Assembly (NCBI GenBank): GCA_965199665.1
Contig: OZ241208.1
Coordinates: forward strand, 1,674,001-1,738,000
Origin: JAVVHH01 sp965199665
GTDB lineage: Bacteria; Pseudomonadota; Alphaproteobacteria; Acetobacterales; Acetobacteraceae
Direction of reading: 5' to 3'
Length of the DNA stretch: 64,000 bases
Shown: positions 37,719-46,819 of the stretch, one piece after another
How positions within the stretch are numbered: the first letter of the stretch is position 1
Layout: each line of letters starts with the position of its first letter
Program-made: the position numbers and the translations under genes
Notes under the pieces: generated by a model
Told to the model about the DNA's origin: nothing
The model's database searches: none
The model's input: only the letters and a program-made list of their open reading frames with translations

Positions 37719-37963
37719 AGGCTGGCCTCCACCAGCGCCCGCAACGCCCGGATCTGCGCCTCCTGCGCCCGTGCCAGTGTCGTCAGCCGGTCCAGCGCGG
37801 CGGCCATCGCATCCGGCGCGAACTGCCCCTCGGCCAGCACCCGCAGCGTCAATGCCGCCACCGGGTCATCCGCCCGTGTGCCCAGCCATGCCACCAGCGC
37901 CGCCCGCGCCGCAGCCGCATCGCCCCGTGCCAACGCCGCTTCGACCGCTTCGACCCCGTCCAT
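37715..37963 (-). CDS. Small helical protein coupled to the glycosyltransferase-methyltransferase
   Basis: An 82-residue, Ala/Leu-rich, entirely helical protein without signal peptide or known motif. The segment VEAVEAALARGDAAAARAALVAWL looks like one TPR-type helical hairpin, and the C-terminal RLTTLARAQEAQIRALRALVEA is likely a coiled coil. The start at 37963 has GGAGG just upstream. Its stop overlaps the ATG of the 1268-residue protein, so the two are co-translated and may form a complex. Confidence 0.7.
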   Translation of the reverse strand: MDGVEAVEAALARGDAAAARAALVAWLGTRADDPVAALTLRVLAEGQFAPDAMAAALDRLTTLARAQEAQIRALRALVEASL

Positions 37964-38043
37964 CACGCCTCCGCGCGCTCCGCTGCCTCGCGCCCCGGCC
38001 GACGGGGCCCGGCGCGGCGCCGGAACAGGCCGTCGGCCACCCG

Positions 38044-39216
38044 CTACGCCGCCCGGCCTGCCGCCACCCCGCTCGCCCACGCCCACTGGAAGTTATGCCC
38101 GCCCAGCCACCCCGTCACGTCCACCGCCTCGCCGACCACGAACAGGCCCGGCACCGTTCGCGCCTCCAGCGTCCGCTGCGACAGCGCGCTCGTCGCCACG
38201 CCTCCCAGCGTCACCTCCGCCTTGGCATACCCCTCCGTGCCGGTCGGCCGCACCCGCCAGGACCGCAGCACGGCCTCCAGCGCCGCCAGCGCCCGGTCCG
38301 GCACGTCGCCCATCGGCCCCGCCCCGAGGCCCGCGGGCACGAACGCGTCGGCCAGCCGCTGCGGCAGCAACTCGCCCAACGCCCCGCGCAGCCCCGCTTT
38401 CGGCCGCGCCCGCTTGCGCGCGCACAACACCCCGGCTTCCGCGCCCGGCAACAGGTCGATCTCCACCGCCGCACCCTCCCGCCAGGCCGACGACACCTGC
38501 AGGATCGACGGTCCCGACAGCCCCCGATGCGTCACCACCATGCCGTCCGCGAACCGCGTCGCCCCGCACCGCGCGCCGACGGGCGCCGACACCCCCGCGA
38601 GCCCCTGCATCTGCGCCAGCTCCTCGCCGCCCAGCACCAGCGGCACCAGGCCCGGCCGCACCGCCGTCACCGCGAGGCCGAACTGCCGGGCCAACTCGTA
38701 GCCGAACCCGCTCGCTCCGATCTTCGGGATCGACAGCCCGCCCGTGGCCACCACCACGCTCTCCGCCTCGATCTCCCCCGCTTCCGTTTCCACCCGGAAC
38801 CGGTCCGCCCGCGACACGGCGCCGACCCGCTGCTGCAGCCGCACCGCGACCCCCGCCGCCGCGCACTCGTCCAGCAGCATGGCGACGATCTGCCGTGCCG
38901 AGCCGTCGCAGAACAACTGACCCGAAGCCTTCTCGTGCCACGCGATCCCGTGCCGCTCGACCAGCGCCAGGAAGTCCGCCGGCGTGTGTTGCGACAGCGC
39001 CGAGCGGGCGAAGCGCGGGTTCTCCGACCAGAAATGCTCGGGCGTGGAATGGAGGTTGGTGAAGTTGCACCGCCCGCCGCCGGAGATCAGGATCTTCTCG
39101 CCCGCCTGCCGCGCATGGTCGAGCACCACCACGCGGCGCCCCCGTTGCCCGGCCGCCGCCGCCGCCATCAACCCGGCCGCCCCGGCCCCCAACACGACGA
39201 CATCCACCTGCTCCAT
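38044..39216 (-). CDS. HI0933/BaiN-type FAD-dependent oxidoreductase
   Basis: A 390-residue flavoprotein. VVVLGAGAAGLMAAAAAG is the dinucleotide fold, EKILISGGGRCNFTN the HI0933 signature, VVATGGLSIPKIGASGFGY a second conserved region, and GEAVDVTGWLGGHNFQWAWASG the C-terminal FAD contact. Family members are annotated as aminoacetone oxidase or BaiN-like and a defined substrate is rarely known. The start at 39216 is directly before the nucleotide-binding fold; an upstream extension is rejected. It is the full-length relative of the flavoprotein at 5303-6529. Confidence 0.92.
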   Translation of the reverse strand: MEQVDVVVLGAGAAGLMAAAAAGQRGRRVVVLDHARQAGEKILISGGGRCNFTNLHSTPEHFWSENPRFARSALSQHTPADFLALVERHGIAWHEKASGQLFCDGSARQIVAMLLDECAAAGVAVRLQQRVGAVSRADRFRVETEAGEIEAESVVVATGGLSIPKIGASGFGYELARQFGLAVTAVRPGLVPLVLGGEELAQMQGLAGVSAPVGARCGATRFADGMVVTHRGLSGPSILQVSSAWREGAAVEIDLLPGAEAGVLCARKRARPKAGLRGALGELLPQRLADAFVPAGLGAGPMGDVPDRALAALEAVLRSWRVRPTGTEGYAKAEVTLGGVATSALSQRTLEARTVPGLFVVGEAVDVTGWLGGHNFQWAWASGVAAGRAA

Positions 39217-39359
39217 GCCCGGCGCGTGCTCCCTTGCCGCAACCGCGTCAAGCCGACGGACCGTCCTGGGTGAACAGCCGCACAACCCTTGCCGCCGCCG
39301 TTATCGGCCCTGCCTGACCGGCCGATCTGCCAGCATCGGCGCGGCCCCGGACGCGTCCG

Positions 39360-39539
39360 TCACACCATGGTCGCCAGATACGTCGCACCCTGCTTCACCG
39401 ACAGCCCGAGCATCTTCGCACCGGCTGCGCCGATCAGCCCGGCACAGCCGATCAGGAGCGCGTACTCCACCATCGCGGCGCCTCGCGGGTCGGAGAGCAC
39501 GGCACGGAGCGAACGCAAGGACCTGGAGCACAGCGACAT
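39360..39539 (-). CDS. Flp-type IVb pilin-like protein
   Basis: A 59-residue protein. A short charged leader ends DPRG, followed by AAMVEYALLIGCAGLIGAAGAKML, which has the Flp pilin pattern: Gly at the processing site, Glu five residues into the mature chain and a hydrophobic helix. Flp pilins build Tad pili for surface adhesion. No tad/cpa assembly genes lie in the window, so this copy is isolated. An AGGA sequence precedes the ATG. It is divergent from the Old Yellow Enzyme gene. Confidence 0.75.
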   Translation of the reverse strand: MSLCSRSLRSLRAVLSDPRGAAMVEYALLIGCAGLIGAAGAKMLGLSVKQGATYLATMV

Positions 39540-39728
39540 GCCGCCATCCTGACGGGTCGGCGTAAACGTAAGGTAAATGACGGGAGCATCGATCGCGATC
39601 TCGCCCGTTGCGACGCGGCTCCGCCATCCGGGGCAGGGCTGCCCCCGTCCCAACGCGACCCCGCCTCCCTTGAACGCCGCCGCCGGAATGAAACGTTGTG
39701 ACGCATTCTGTGTCCCGGAGACGTTTCG

Positions 39729-40817
39729 ATGCCTGGCTTGTTCGACCCCATCCGCCTCGGCGCCATCACCGCGCCGAACCGCATTCTCATGGCCCCGCTC
39801 ACCCGCGGCCGCGCGACCCGCGCCCACGTCCCGACCCCGATGATGGCCGAATACTACGCCCAGCGTGCCGGCGCCGGCCTCATCATCTCGGAGGCCACCG
39901 GCATCAGCCAGCAGGGCCTCGGCTGGCCCTACGCTCCCGGCCTGTGGAATGCCGAGCAGGTCGCCGCCTGGCGCCCCGTCACCGACGCGGTGCACGCCGC
40001 CGGCGGCCGCATCGCCGCCCAAATCTGGCACATGGGCCGCCTGGTGCACCCCGACTTCCTCGGTGGCGCCGCCCCCGTCTCCGCCTCCGCCACCACCGCG
40101 CCCGATGCTGCTCACACCTATGACGGCAAGAAGCCTTATGCCGAAGCCCGCGCACTCCGCGCCGACGAGATCCCGGCCCTGCTGGAGGATTACCGCCGCG
40201 CCGCCCGCAACGCGCTGGAGGCCGGGTTCGATGGCGTGCAGATCCACGCCGCCAACGGCTACCTGATCGACGAATTCCTCCGCGACGGCACCAATCACCG
40301 CACCGACGAGTACGGCGGCCCCGTCGAGAACCGCATCCGCCTGCTGCGCGAGGTCGTCGCCGCCGTCGCCGAGGCCGTCGGCGCCGACCGTACCGGCGTC
40401 CGCCTGTCGCCCAACGGCACCATCCAGGGCTGCAACGACAGCGACCCCGTCGCGCTGTTCACCGCCGCCGCTGCCGCCTTGCAGGAGGCCGGCATCGCCT
40501 ATCTCGAGATGCGCGAGCCCGGCGAGGGCGGCACATTCGGCACCCCCGATCACCCCGCGATCGCCCCCGCGATGAGCCGGGTCTTCACCGGGCCGCTGAT
40601 CCTGAACTCCGATTACGACCCGGCCACCGCCGCCGCCGCCCTGGCCGACGGCACCGCCGACGCCATCGCCTTCGGCCGCCCGTTCATCGCCAACCCCGAC
40701 CTGCCGCACCGCATCGCCCACGGCCTGAAGCTGCAGAAGGATGAAGCCCGCACCTGGTACAGCCAAGGCCCCGAGGGCTACGTGGACTATCCCACCGCCC
40801 AGCCCGTCGCGGCCTGA
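39729..40817 (+). CDS. Alkene reductase, Old Yellow Enzyme family
   Basis: A 362-residue FMN-dependent ene-reductase (NemA/OYE type). PNRILMAPLTRGRA opens the barrel, QIWHMGRLVHP carries an FMN/substrate contact, VQIHAANGYLIDEFL contains the His-x-x-Asn substrate-binding pair, and NHRTDEYGGPVENR follows. AIAFGRPFIANPDLP near the C-terminus binds the FMN phosphate. It reduces activated C=C bonds or nitro groups with NADPH. The start has CGGAG eight bases upstream. Confidence 0.95.
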   Translation: MPGLFDPIRLGAITAPNRILMAPLTRGRATRAHVPTPMMAEYYAQRAGAGLIISEATGISQQGLGWPYAPGLWNAEQVAAWRPVTDAVHAAGGRIAAQIWHMGRLVHPDFLGGAAPVSASATTAPDAAHTYDGKKPYAEARALRADEIPALLEDYRRAARNALEAGFDGVQIHAANGYLIDEFLRDGTNHRTDEYGGPVENRIRLLREVVAAVAEAVGADRTGVRLSPNGTIQGCNDSDPVALFTAAAAALQEAGIAYLEMREPGEGGTFGTPDHPAIAPAMSRVFTGPLILNSDYDPATAAAALADGTADAIAFGRPFIANPDLPHRIAHGLKLQKDEARTWYSQGPEGYVDYPTAQPVAA

Positions 40818-40842
40818 CGGCAGCGGGGGCGTGTGCCGGGCC

Positions 40843-42012
40843 TCAAGCCCGCATCAGCCCCCGCAGCGGCGTCACCGCCTCACTCCCCGGAAAGGCCTGT
40901 GCCAGCGCCGACCCATCCAGCCCGAAATGCACCTGCAGCACGCCCTTGGCCAGCGCACGGACGTCCAGCGTCGGCTGCAGGTCGCGCCCTTCCAGCAACC
41001 GCCCCGGCGCCAACCCCGGCCAGTCCGCCAACACCCGGCCGCCCGCCACCGCGCCGCCCGCCAAAAACGCCGCCGCGCCCGTGCCGTGATCCGTCCCGCC
41101 CGTGCCGTTCATTGCCGCGGTCCGGCCGAATTCCGTCACCACCAGAACCGCCGTCTGCCGCCACGCTCCGCCCAGCGCGTCCCGCAGCGCCAGCAGCCCG
41201 GCGTCCAACTGCCGCAACGGCCCGAACAGCCGCGTCCCCTGTGCCGCGTGCGTGTCCCATCCGCCCAGCTCCATGGCTGCCACCCGCGGCCCGTCCGCCG
41301 CCGCCAGCAGCCGCCCCGCCGCCCCCGCCAGCGCCGGGAACGCGAACCGGTCCGGCGCCCGATCCGCGCCCAGCGTCGCCCCGGTGAAACCCCGCTCCTG
41401 CAGCCCGGCCCGGATGGCCGGCCCCGTCACCGGGTCGTGCTCGTGGAGTGCCGCCAACCGCGCGTACAGGTCGGCCTGCGGCGTGGCGAAGCCTCCGGGG
41501 GCGAACGCGCCCACCCGCGCCGCGCCGCGCAACAACAGCGGCAGCGACACGCCGACCGCCAGCGGCAGCCCGTTCGGCCCTGCCGGCGCCATGCCTTGCA
41601 CCGCGCGGTTCAGCCAGCCGCTGTTCAGCCGCTGCTCCGCGCCGCTCTCCATGATGTCCTGCGCCTCGAAATGGCTCCGCGTCCGCACCGGCCCCGCCAC
41701 CGCGTGCACCGGCAACAGCTCCCCCGCCCGATACAGCTCGTGCAGGCCGGAGAGGGCAGGGTGCAGCCCGTAGAAGCCGCCGAGGTCCAGCAGCCCCTCG
41801 GCCGGCGACGCCGCCCCGCGCAGCCCGGCGAAGGCCGGGTCGCCGTAAGGCGACACGGCCGCCAACCCGTCCAGCGCACCCCGCAGCAGCACCACGACCA
41901 GCCGCCGCTCCGTCGGCGCCGCCGCCACCGCCAGCGACACCCGTCCGAGCGACACCGCCGCCCCCAATCCCAGCAACGCACTCCGGCGCGACACCAATCC
42001 CTGCATGATCAC
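40843..42012 (-). CDS. DUF1501 family exported protein
   Basis: A 389-residue protein with a twin-arginine leader (SRRSALLGLGAAVSLGRVSLAVA). The mature part is alkaline-phosphatase-like: RRLVVVLLRGALDGL at the N-terminus, TEFGRTAAMNGTGGTDHGTG and WDTHAAQGTRLF are typical of DUF1501, and the last two could bind metal. The start may be the GTG at 42012, which overlaps the stop of the DUF1800 gene (GTGA), or the ATG at 42006. The DUF1800/DUF1501 pair is common in planctomycetes and proteobacteria; their joint function is unknown to me. Confidence 0.9.
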   Translation of the reverse strand: MIMQGLVSRRSALLGLGAAVSLGRVSLAVAAAPTERRLVVVLLRGALDGLAAVSPYGDPAFAGLRGAASPAEGLLDLGGFYGLHPALSGLHELYRAGELLPVHAVAGPVRTRSHFEAQDIMESGAEQRLNSGWLNRAVQGMAPAGPNGLPLAVGVSLPLLLRGAARVGAFAPGGFATPQADLYARLAALHEHDPVTGPAIRAGLQERGFTGATLGADRAPDRFAFPALAGAAGRLLAAADGPRVAAMELGGWDTHAAQGTRLFGPLRQLDAGLLALRDALGGAWRQTAVLVVTEFGRTAAMNGTGGTDHGTGAAAFLAGGAVAGGRVLADWPGLAPGRLLEGRDLQPTLDVRALAKGVLQVHFGLDGSALAQAFPGSEAVTPLRGLMRA

Positions 42013-43310
42013 CGCCTCTGAAACTCGGGGGACGCCAAGACCAACGTGATCGCATCCCGCCGCGACCCGGCGCGCCGCACCGCATCCGTCGTCTCAGCCG
42101 TCATCAGCGATCCCAGCGCCACCGCGGCGAACGCGGCGGGCTCGGGCAGTTCCGGCCGACCGGCGAAGCCGTAACACCAGTCGATCCGCCGTAGCATGGC
42201 CTCCGGCCCCGCCCAGCCCGCCGCCACGTCCGGCCAGCCGATCGGGAACGGCGCGTTGAACATGCCCTGGCCCAGCCCGGCGACGATCCCGTTATACGGC
42301 GCCCGTTTCGCCGCCGGCAGCGCGGCCGCCCGCAGCGCCGCCAGCACCATCTCCTGCGGGCTGCGCAACTTGGTCAACGGCGTCCAAGCCTCCGGCAGGT
42401 CGATCACGGCCAGCGCCGCCGCCCTCAAGTCGCCCCCCGTCTGCCGCAACACCGCCGCGACCCGGTCCACCGCGTCCGGTGGTGGTTCGTCGGCCACGAA
42501 ATGCCGCACCAGCTTGGTGGCCAGGTGGCGCTGCGTCGCCGGATGCTCCGCCAGCCACCGCAGCGCGGCCACGCCGCCCGCCTCGCCCTCCGGCACGCGC
42601 TGCCCGGCCACCACCTTCTCGCCGGGCTCGTGCATCGCCGGGCGGAAGCGGAACCCCGCCGGCTCCTGCCGCTGCAGGCTCCACCCCGTCAGCACCGCCG
42701 CCATCGCCGTGACGTCCGCCTGCCCATACCCGGCTGCCGGGCTGACCGTATGCAGCTCCAGGCACTCGCGCCCGAGATTCTCGTTCAGCCCCTTGCCCTG
42801 CCGCAATCCCGCCGGGCTGTGCGGCCCGAACGACTGGGCGTTGTCCAGATAGAGCAGCATCGCCGGGTGCCGCATCACCGCCAGCAGCATGTCGCCGAAC
42901 CGCCCCGTCACGTGCGGCCGGATCGCCGAACGGACGAAATCCCCCACCAGCGGCGCGACCTGGCCCTGCCGCGTGCTGACGGTGAAATGGTTGGCCCAGA
43001 ACCACACCAACCGCTCGCGGAACGGCGTCGACGTGCCGACCGCCGCGTCTTCCAGCGCCGCCGTGTCCGCGATGAACAGGTCCCGTGCCGCGTGCGGCGG
43101 CTCCGCCGGCTCGCCCGCGCGCCGCTCCGTCCGCGCGTCCCGATCCGCCCGCAGCGCCGCGAACGCCGCCGCGACCGTCGCCGCCGGCGGCCCCGGATCG
43201 TCCCCGCTCAGCTGCTCCGCAAGCCACCCGCGCACATCGGCCGGCACCGCATCCCCCGGCCCCCGCCCGAACCCGAACCGCGCGAACGCATGCGCCACGT
43301 CAGCCACCAT
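42009..43310 (-). CDS. DUF1800 family protein
   Basis: A 433-residue protein with the DUF1800 hallmark segments: HAFARFGFGRGPGD at the N-terminus, RERLVWFWANHFTVS, YLDNAQSFGP, GLNENLGRECLELHT and KLVRHFVADEPP. No clear signal peptide is visible. It is co-translated with the downstream DUF1501 protein through an overlapping stop/start. The ATG has AGGGG upstream. The two proteins likely act together in the envelope. Confidence 0.92.
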   Translation of the reverse strand: MVADVAHAFARFGFGRGPGDAVPADVRGWLAEQLSGDDPGPPAATVAAAFAALRADRDARTERRAGEPAEPPHAARDLFIADTAALEDAAVGTSTPFRERLVWFWANHFTVSTRQGQVAPLVGDFVRSAIRPHVTGRFGDMLLAVMRHPAMLLYLDNAQSFGPHSPAGLRQGKGLNENLGRECLELHTVSPAAGYGQADVTAMAAVLTGWSLQRQEPAGFRFRPAMHEPGEKVVAGQRVPEGEAGGVAALRWLAEHPATQRHLATKLVRHFVADEPPPDAVDRVAAVLRQTGGDLRAAALAVIDLPEAWTPLTKLRSPQEMVLAALRAAALPAAKRAPYNGIVAGLGQGMFNAPFPIGWPDVAAGWAGPEAMLRRIDWCYGFAGRPELPEPAAFAAVALGSLMTAETTDAVRRAGSRRDAITLVLASPEFQRR

Positions 43311-43383
43311 GCCGGCCCCTCAGCAGAGTTCCTGCTTTCCGACCTATACGCACGCCCGCCCGCAACCACACGCGGCCGCGTGG

Positions 43384-44934
43384 TCACTGCATGAGCGACG
43401 AGAAGGTCGTCCGGCCGCACTGCTCCCGGAGCCCGATATTGGCCGATTTCAGGCACGTCGCCCGCACCCGCTCGGCCGCCGGCAGATCGCCCATCCGGCT
43501 ATACAGCGCGATGCGGTCCAGCCACGTCACGTCCGGACCGCCGAACTGCCGCGCCGCGATGTCCAGCACGCGAAACGCGCCTGGCTGGTCGCCACTGTCG
43601 AAATGCTCCATCGCCGTGCGCTCGAACACCGGATACGGCGCTTGCCCCGCCGTCACCGAGCGGTCCAGCTGTGCCAGCCCGGCCGTGCCTTGCCCGGACT
43701 CCACGGCGATCAATCCCAGCACGAAAGGCGGCGCCCACCAGCCCGGCAACAGCTGCCGTGCCTGCATCGCGTCTTGCACCGCCACGCCGAATTGCCGTGC
43801 CGCAAGCGCATCCCCCGCCTGCATCATCGCGGCGACGGCGTCCGACCCGTTGCGGAAGGAGCGTGTGGCGCGCAACTGCTCCAGCGGCTCCAACCGGCCC
43901 GGCGCCGTCACCTTGGCTTCATAGAACCGGTCCCGGTAATCGGCCGTCACCGTGTCACGCGACTGCGTATCGGGGTGATTGACCCGCAGGTTGCGGATCC
44001 GGTCGCCGATCGGGCTCAGCGCGAAGCCGGCGAAACCGACCAAAGATTCCCCCGCGAGTATCTTGCCGGACTTGTCGCGCTGCAGGTTGAACTCCCGCGT
44101 CGCGCCCGCCTGCTGCCGCGCGCCCTCCGCCTCCTGCGCCACGAGCGCACGGAACGTCTGAGCCGCATATTGCGGGTTATAGCCTGCCGCCGTCATCAGA
44201 TCGATGCCGATCAGGTCCGCCTGCTCTTCCTGCCGCCGGCTCCAGCCGGGGTCGATCAGCGTCGTCAACACCTCCGCCAGCGCCATGTGCCCGCCCAGCG
44301 TCGCCCCGCCGATCACCTCTTTGGTGTGCTGGCTGACCGCGCCGGCCGTGCCCCGGATCTTCACCGCGGCCACCGCCGCCAGCGCGCCGGCCACCTTCAC
44401 CCCCGTTTCGGCCCGGTTCAGCTGGTCCTGCCGTCGCGCCTGGTGCCGCATCAGCAAATGGCCCAGCTCGTGCCCCACCACGAACGCCACCTCGTCCTCC
44501 GTCCGCGCCTGCTGCAGCACGCCGAGCGGCAACTGGATCGTGTTGTCCGCTAGCGCCTCCGCGCCATAGGCGGTGTTGGCCGTGATCTCCACGGACGGCC
44601 GCTCCGTTCCCGGATACGGCCATTGCGGCAGCAACCGGTCGCGGATCGCCTCGACGTAGGCCTGCGCCTCCGGCATCGGGATCCGCCCCAACACGATCAG
44701 GCTCGGCCCGAGCTGGCTGCGCACCGTCTCCATGCTGCCGCCCAGGTTGGACACCACCCCCATCGAGTTGCTGCGATTGCCCTTTCCACCCGCCTCCAGC
44801 GTCGCCGTGCGCGCATCCGCTGAGTCGACGAACCGCGTCGTCAGCCCCTTCGCCACCGACCCGGCGTCGTTCGAACAAGCCGCCGTCCCGCCAACCGCCA
44901 GAACGGCCAGAAGCCGCCAGAACCGGCTCAACAT
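43384..44934 (-). CDS. Exported M48 family metalloprotease with C-terminal helical repeats
   Basis: A 516-residue peptidase. An N-terminal export signal ends near AVGGTAAC, a weak lipobox that could make it a lipoprotein at Cys20. The zinc site is HELGH (residues 155-159) with the third ligand in RRQEEQADLIGIDLM. The C-terminal 170 residues are helical and TPR-like, so the layout resembles BepA/YfgC, the periplasmic protease-chaperone for outer-membrane proteins. The start at 44934 overlaps the preceding small exported protein gene by seven bases. It is the last gene of the CHASE2 operon. Confidence 0.9.
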   Translation of the reverse strand: MLSRFWRLLAVLAVGGTAACSNDAGSVAKGLTTRFVDSADARTATLEAGGKGNRSNSMGVVSNLGGSMETVRSQLGPSLIVLGRIPMPEAQAYVEAIRDRLLPQWPYPGTERPSVEITANTAYGAEALADNTIQLPLGVLQQARTEDEVAFVVGHELGHLLMRHQARRQDQLNRAETGVKVAGALAAVAAVKIRGTAGAVSQHTKEVIGGATLGGHMALAEVLTTLIDPGWSRRQEEQADLIGIDLMTAAGYNPQYAAQTFRALVAQEAEGARQQAGATREFNLQRDKSGKILAGESLVGFAGFALSPIGDRIRNLRVNHPDTQSRDTVTADYRDRFYEAKVTAPGRLEPLEQLRATRSFRNGSDAVAAMMQAGDALAARQFGVAVQDAMQARQLLPGWWAPPFVLGLIAVESGQGTAGLAQLDRSVTAGQAPYPVFERTAMEHFDSGDQPGAFRVLDIAARQFGGPDVTWLDRIALYSRMGDLPAAERVRATCLKSANIGLREQCGRTTFSSLMQ

Positions 44935-45284
44935 GACCGGCCCATGCCCATCGCCCCACCCTGTATGCAGGGCCCGGCAGGCCGCGACACCTGGGCGCGG
45001 GACGCGCCGCTCAGCGTCACGTCGAACCGGCTCACCAGCCATCGCTGCCGGTTCGCCGGGTCAACGAACTGCACGAAATCCGCGTCGCCCCCCGTCACCG
45101 CCATCGGCACCGGCAGTTCCGCCCGGTCCCGGTACACCGGCGGCGCGTTGCGCTCCATCCGTAACGGGACGCGCTGCCGCGAGAACGCCGTGATCCGCTC
45201 CGGCTCCCCTTGCGCGCCGGCCCGTCCAGGCCCGGCCGTCGTCGCCAAGAGTGCCATCAGAGCGAGAAAGGTCGCGCGAGTCAT
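44928..45284 (-). CDS. Small exported protein of unknown function
   Basis: A 118-residue protein with a signal peptide (MTRATFLALMALLATTAGPGRAGAQ). The mature chain of about 93 residues has a FVQFVDPANRQRWLVSRFDV segment and a tail with two Cys (GPCIQGGAMGMGRSC), possibly a disulfide. No family is recognised. It overlaps the CHASE2 gene by four bases (ATGA) and the M48 gene by seven bases, so all three are translated together. A periplasmic link between sensor and protease is an inference from this position. Confidence 0.75.
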   Translation of the reverse strand: MTRATFLALMALLATTAGPGRAGAQGEPERITAFSRQRVPLRMERNAPPVYRDRAELPVPMAVTGGDADFVQFVDPANRQRWLVSRFDVTLSGASRAQVSRPAGPCIQGGAMGMGRSC

Positions 45285-46702
45285 GGCTGATGCTCCCGTT
45301 CGTGTTCGATGAATAATTCATGGAGCCGGCCGATCAGTTCGGAGCCGAACTCGATCAACAGCACCACCAGCAGCGCTGCGTAAAAATTCGCCGCTGGCAT
45401 CGGCCAGATGAACCGGAAGATCACCACTGCGACCAGAACGGTCCCGGCGAACCAAGCAAGCGGCAACCGGCGGCGCCGCAGCCACCCGGGCGAGCGGCCG
45501 GCAGCGGGCGCCGTACGCCGTGATCCCAACCCGGCTGCCACCTTGCCGTGAAACGAGATCCCGGACACCAGCAGCACCGTCAGGCACACGTCGGCGAGGT
45601 TGAGACCCGGCTCGAACGGCTCGTAGCGCGGCGCCTGCGTCGGCCCGAACGTCAACAGGTTCTCGACCGCGGTCGCGTGATAGAAAGCGCCGGACAACGC
45701 CGGCCCCTCCGGCGGCTGCTGCATGTCCTGCGACCCGAAGAAGCTCACGCCCACGATCACGGCCCGATGCTCGAGCAACGGGTCCGGCGCTGGCACCGCC
45801 CCATCCAGAACGTCCTGCAGCGAAAGACTCGCCACGTAGGGACACGTCTCCGCCGGCCACTCCGCTGCCGACACTAGGGCCAGGGCCGCCTTCCGGGCCC
45901 GCTCGGCAACCCCCGGCCGTGGCGGCTGGCTCGCCCGACACTCGTCGTCACCCGTCGCCGCCCCCCGCGGCCAGGCGAGCAGGATGTCGTCATGCGCATG
46001 GGTGAGCGCCAGCGTTGCCGGTCCGGGCCGCAGGATTTCGGCCATCGCGGTCGCTGGGGACGGCACGGGCGGCTCGCCCGTTTGAGGATCGACGGTGAGC
46101 GGGTACCAGATCAGCCCAGCCTCGTCCTGCCACCGGATCGTCACGGTGGCATCGGCCGCACAGGCCAGCGCCGCCGCCGTGTTGCCGCCCAGCCGTTTGC
46201 TCCCATCGGAGCAGGTGAGGGGAGGCAGCACGCCATCCCGCCCGATCTGACCGAGCAGCACCGCCGTACCGCCCGCGCGCGCCCGCCCGATCGCGGCGAC
46301 CAGCGGCGCGTTCGTCTCGCCCGCGCGCTCCCCGATCGTCAGGTCGACGAAGATCACTCGCGGGTGATGCGCGGCCAGCGCGTCCACCGCCGCCGCATAC
46401 CACTCCAGTCGCGGCGGCCAGGCCGCCAATTGCGCCCGGGTCCGGTCGTCGATCAACGCCACCGACACCGCCTCGTGGCCCGCCGGCACCGGGCAGTTCC
46501 GCCAGCACCACCCGCCGGGATGCCAAGCGCCGTACGCGCGCGACAGCCGCGTTTCCGCCTCGCGCGTGATCAGCCGGCTCATGTTCAACGGATCCAGCGC
46601 CCGCAGCCCGAGCAACACCACCAGCGCTGCAATCACCCGCACGGGCATCGAGCCCAGCCACCCCGGCCAACGTCTCGGCAGGCGCACGCGAACGGCCGAC
46701 AC
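45281..46702 (-). CDS. CHASE2 domain membrane protein without output domain
   Basis: A 473-residue protein: one N-terminal membrane segment (about 18-40), a periplasmic CHASE2 sensor domain (SVALIDDRTRAQLAAWPPR, RVIFVDLTIGERAG, HRAVIVGVSFFGSQDM) and three C-terminal membrane segments after residue 360. CHASE2 normally precedes a kinase, cyclase or GGDEF domain; here the chain ends about 20 residues after the last segment (HELFIEHEREHQP). The start is a GTG at 46702. It heads an operon with a small exported protein and an M48 protease. The 117-bp region upstream contains no gene and no promoter I can name with confidence. Confidence 0.85.
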   Translation of the reverse strand: MSAVRVRLPRRWPGWLGSMPVRVIAALVVLLGLRALDPLNMSRLITREAETRLSRAYGAWHPGGWCWRNCPVPAGHEAVSVALIDDRTRAQLAAWPPRLEWYAAAVDALAAHHPRVIFVDLTIGERAGETNAPLVAAIGRARAGGTAVLLGQIGRDGVLPPLTCSDGSKRLGGNTAAALACAADATVTIRWQDEAGLIWYPLTVDPQTGEPPVPSPATAMAEILRPGPATLALTHAHDDILLAWPRGAATGDDECRASQPPRPGVAERARKAALALVSAAEWPAETCPYVASLSLQDVLDGAVPAPDPLLEHRAVIVGVSFFGSQDMQQPPEGPALSGAFYHATAVENLLTFGPTQAPRYEPFEPGLNLADVCLTVLLVSGISFHGKVAAGLGSRRTAPAAGRSPGWLRRRRLPLAWFAGTVLVAVVIFRFIWPMPAANFYAALLVVLLIEFGSELIGRLHELFIEHEREHQP

Positions 46703-46819
46703 GGGCGAGCTCCTGACCTTAGGGCTACTTACCGTAACGTGTTCAGAGTTCCTGTCCAGCTCTCAAAAGTTGAGCCCGGCGCCTGTTTTCTGGTCCGTTT
46801 ACGCCGCTCCGCCCGCGTC

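Noticed and set aside
46703..46819. EcfG-type promoter upstream of the CHASE2 gene
   Set aside because: GGAAC is present but a CGTT at the right distance is not; the spacing is only eight bases.
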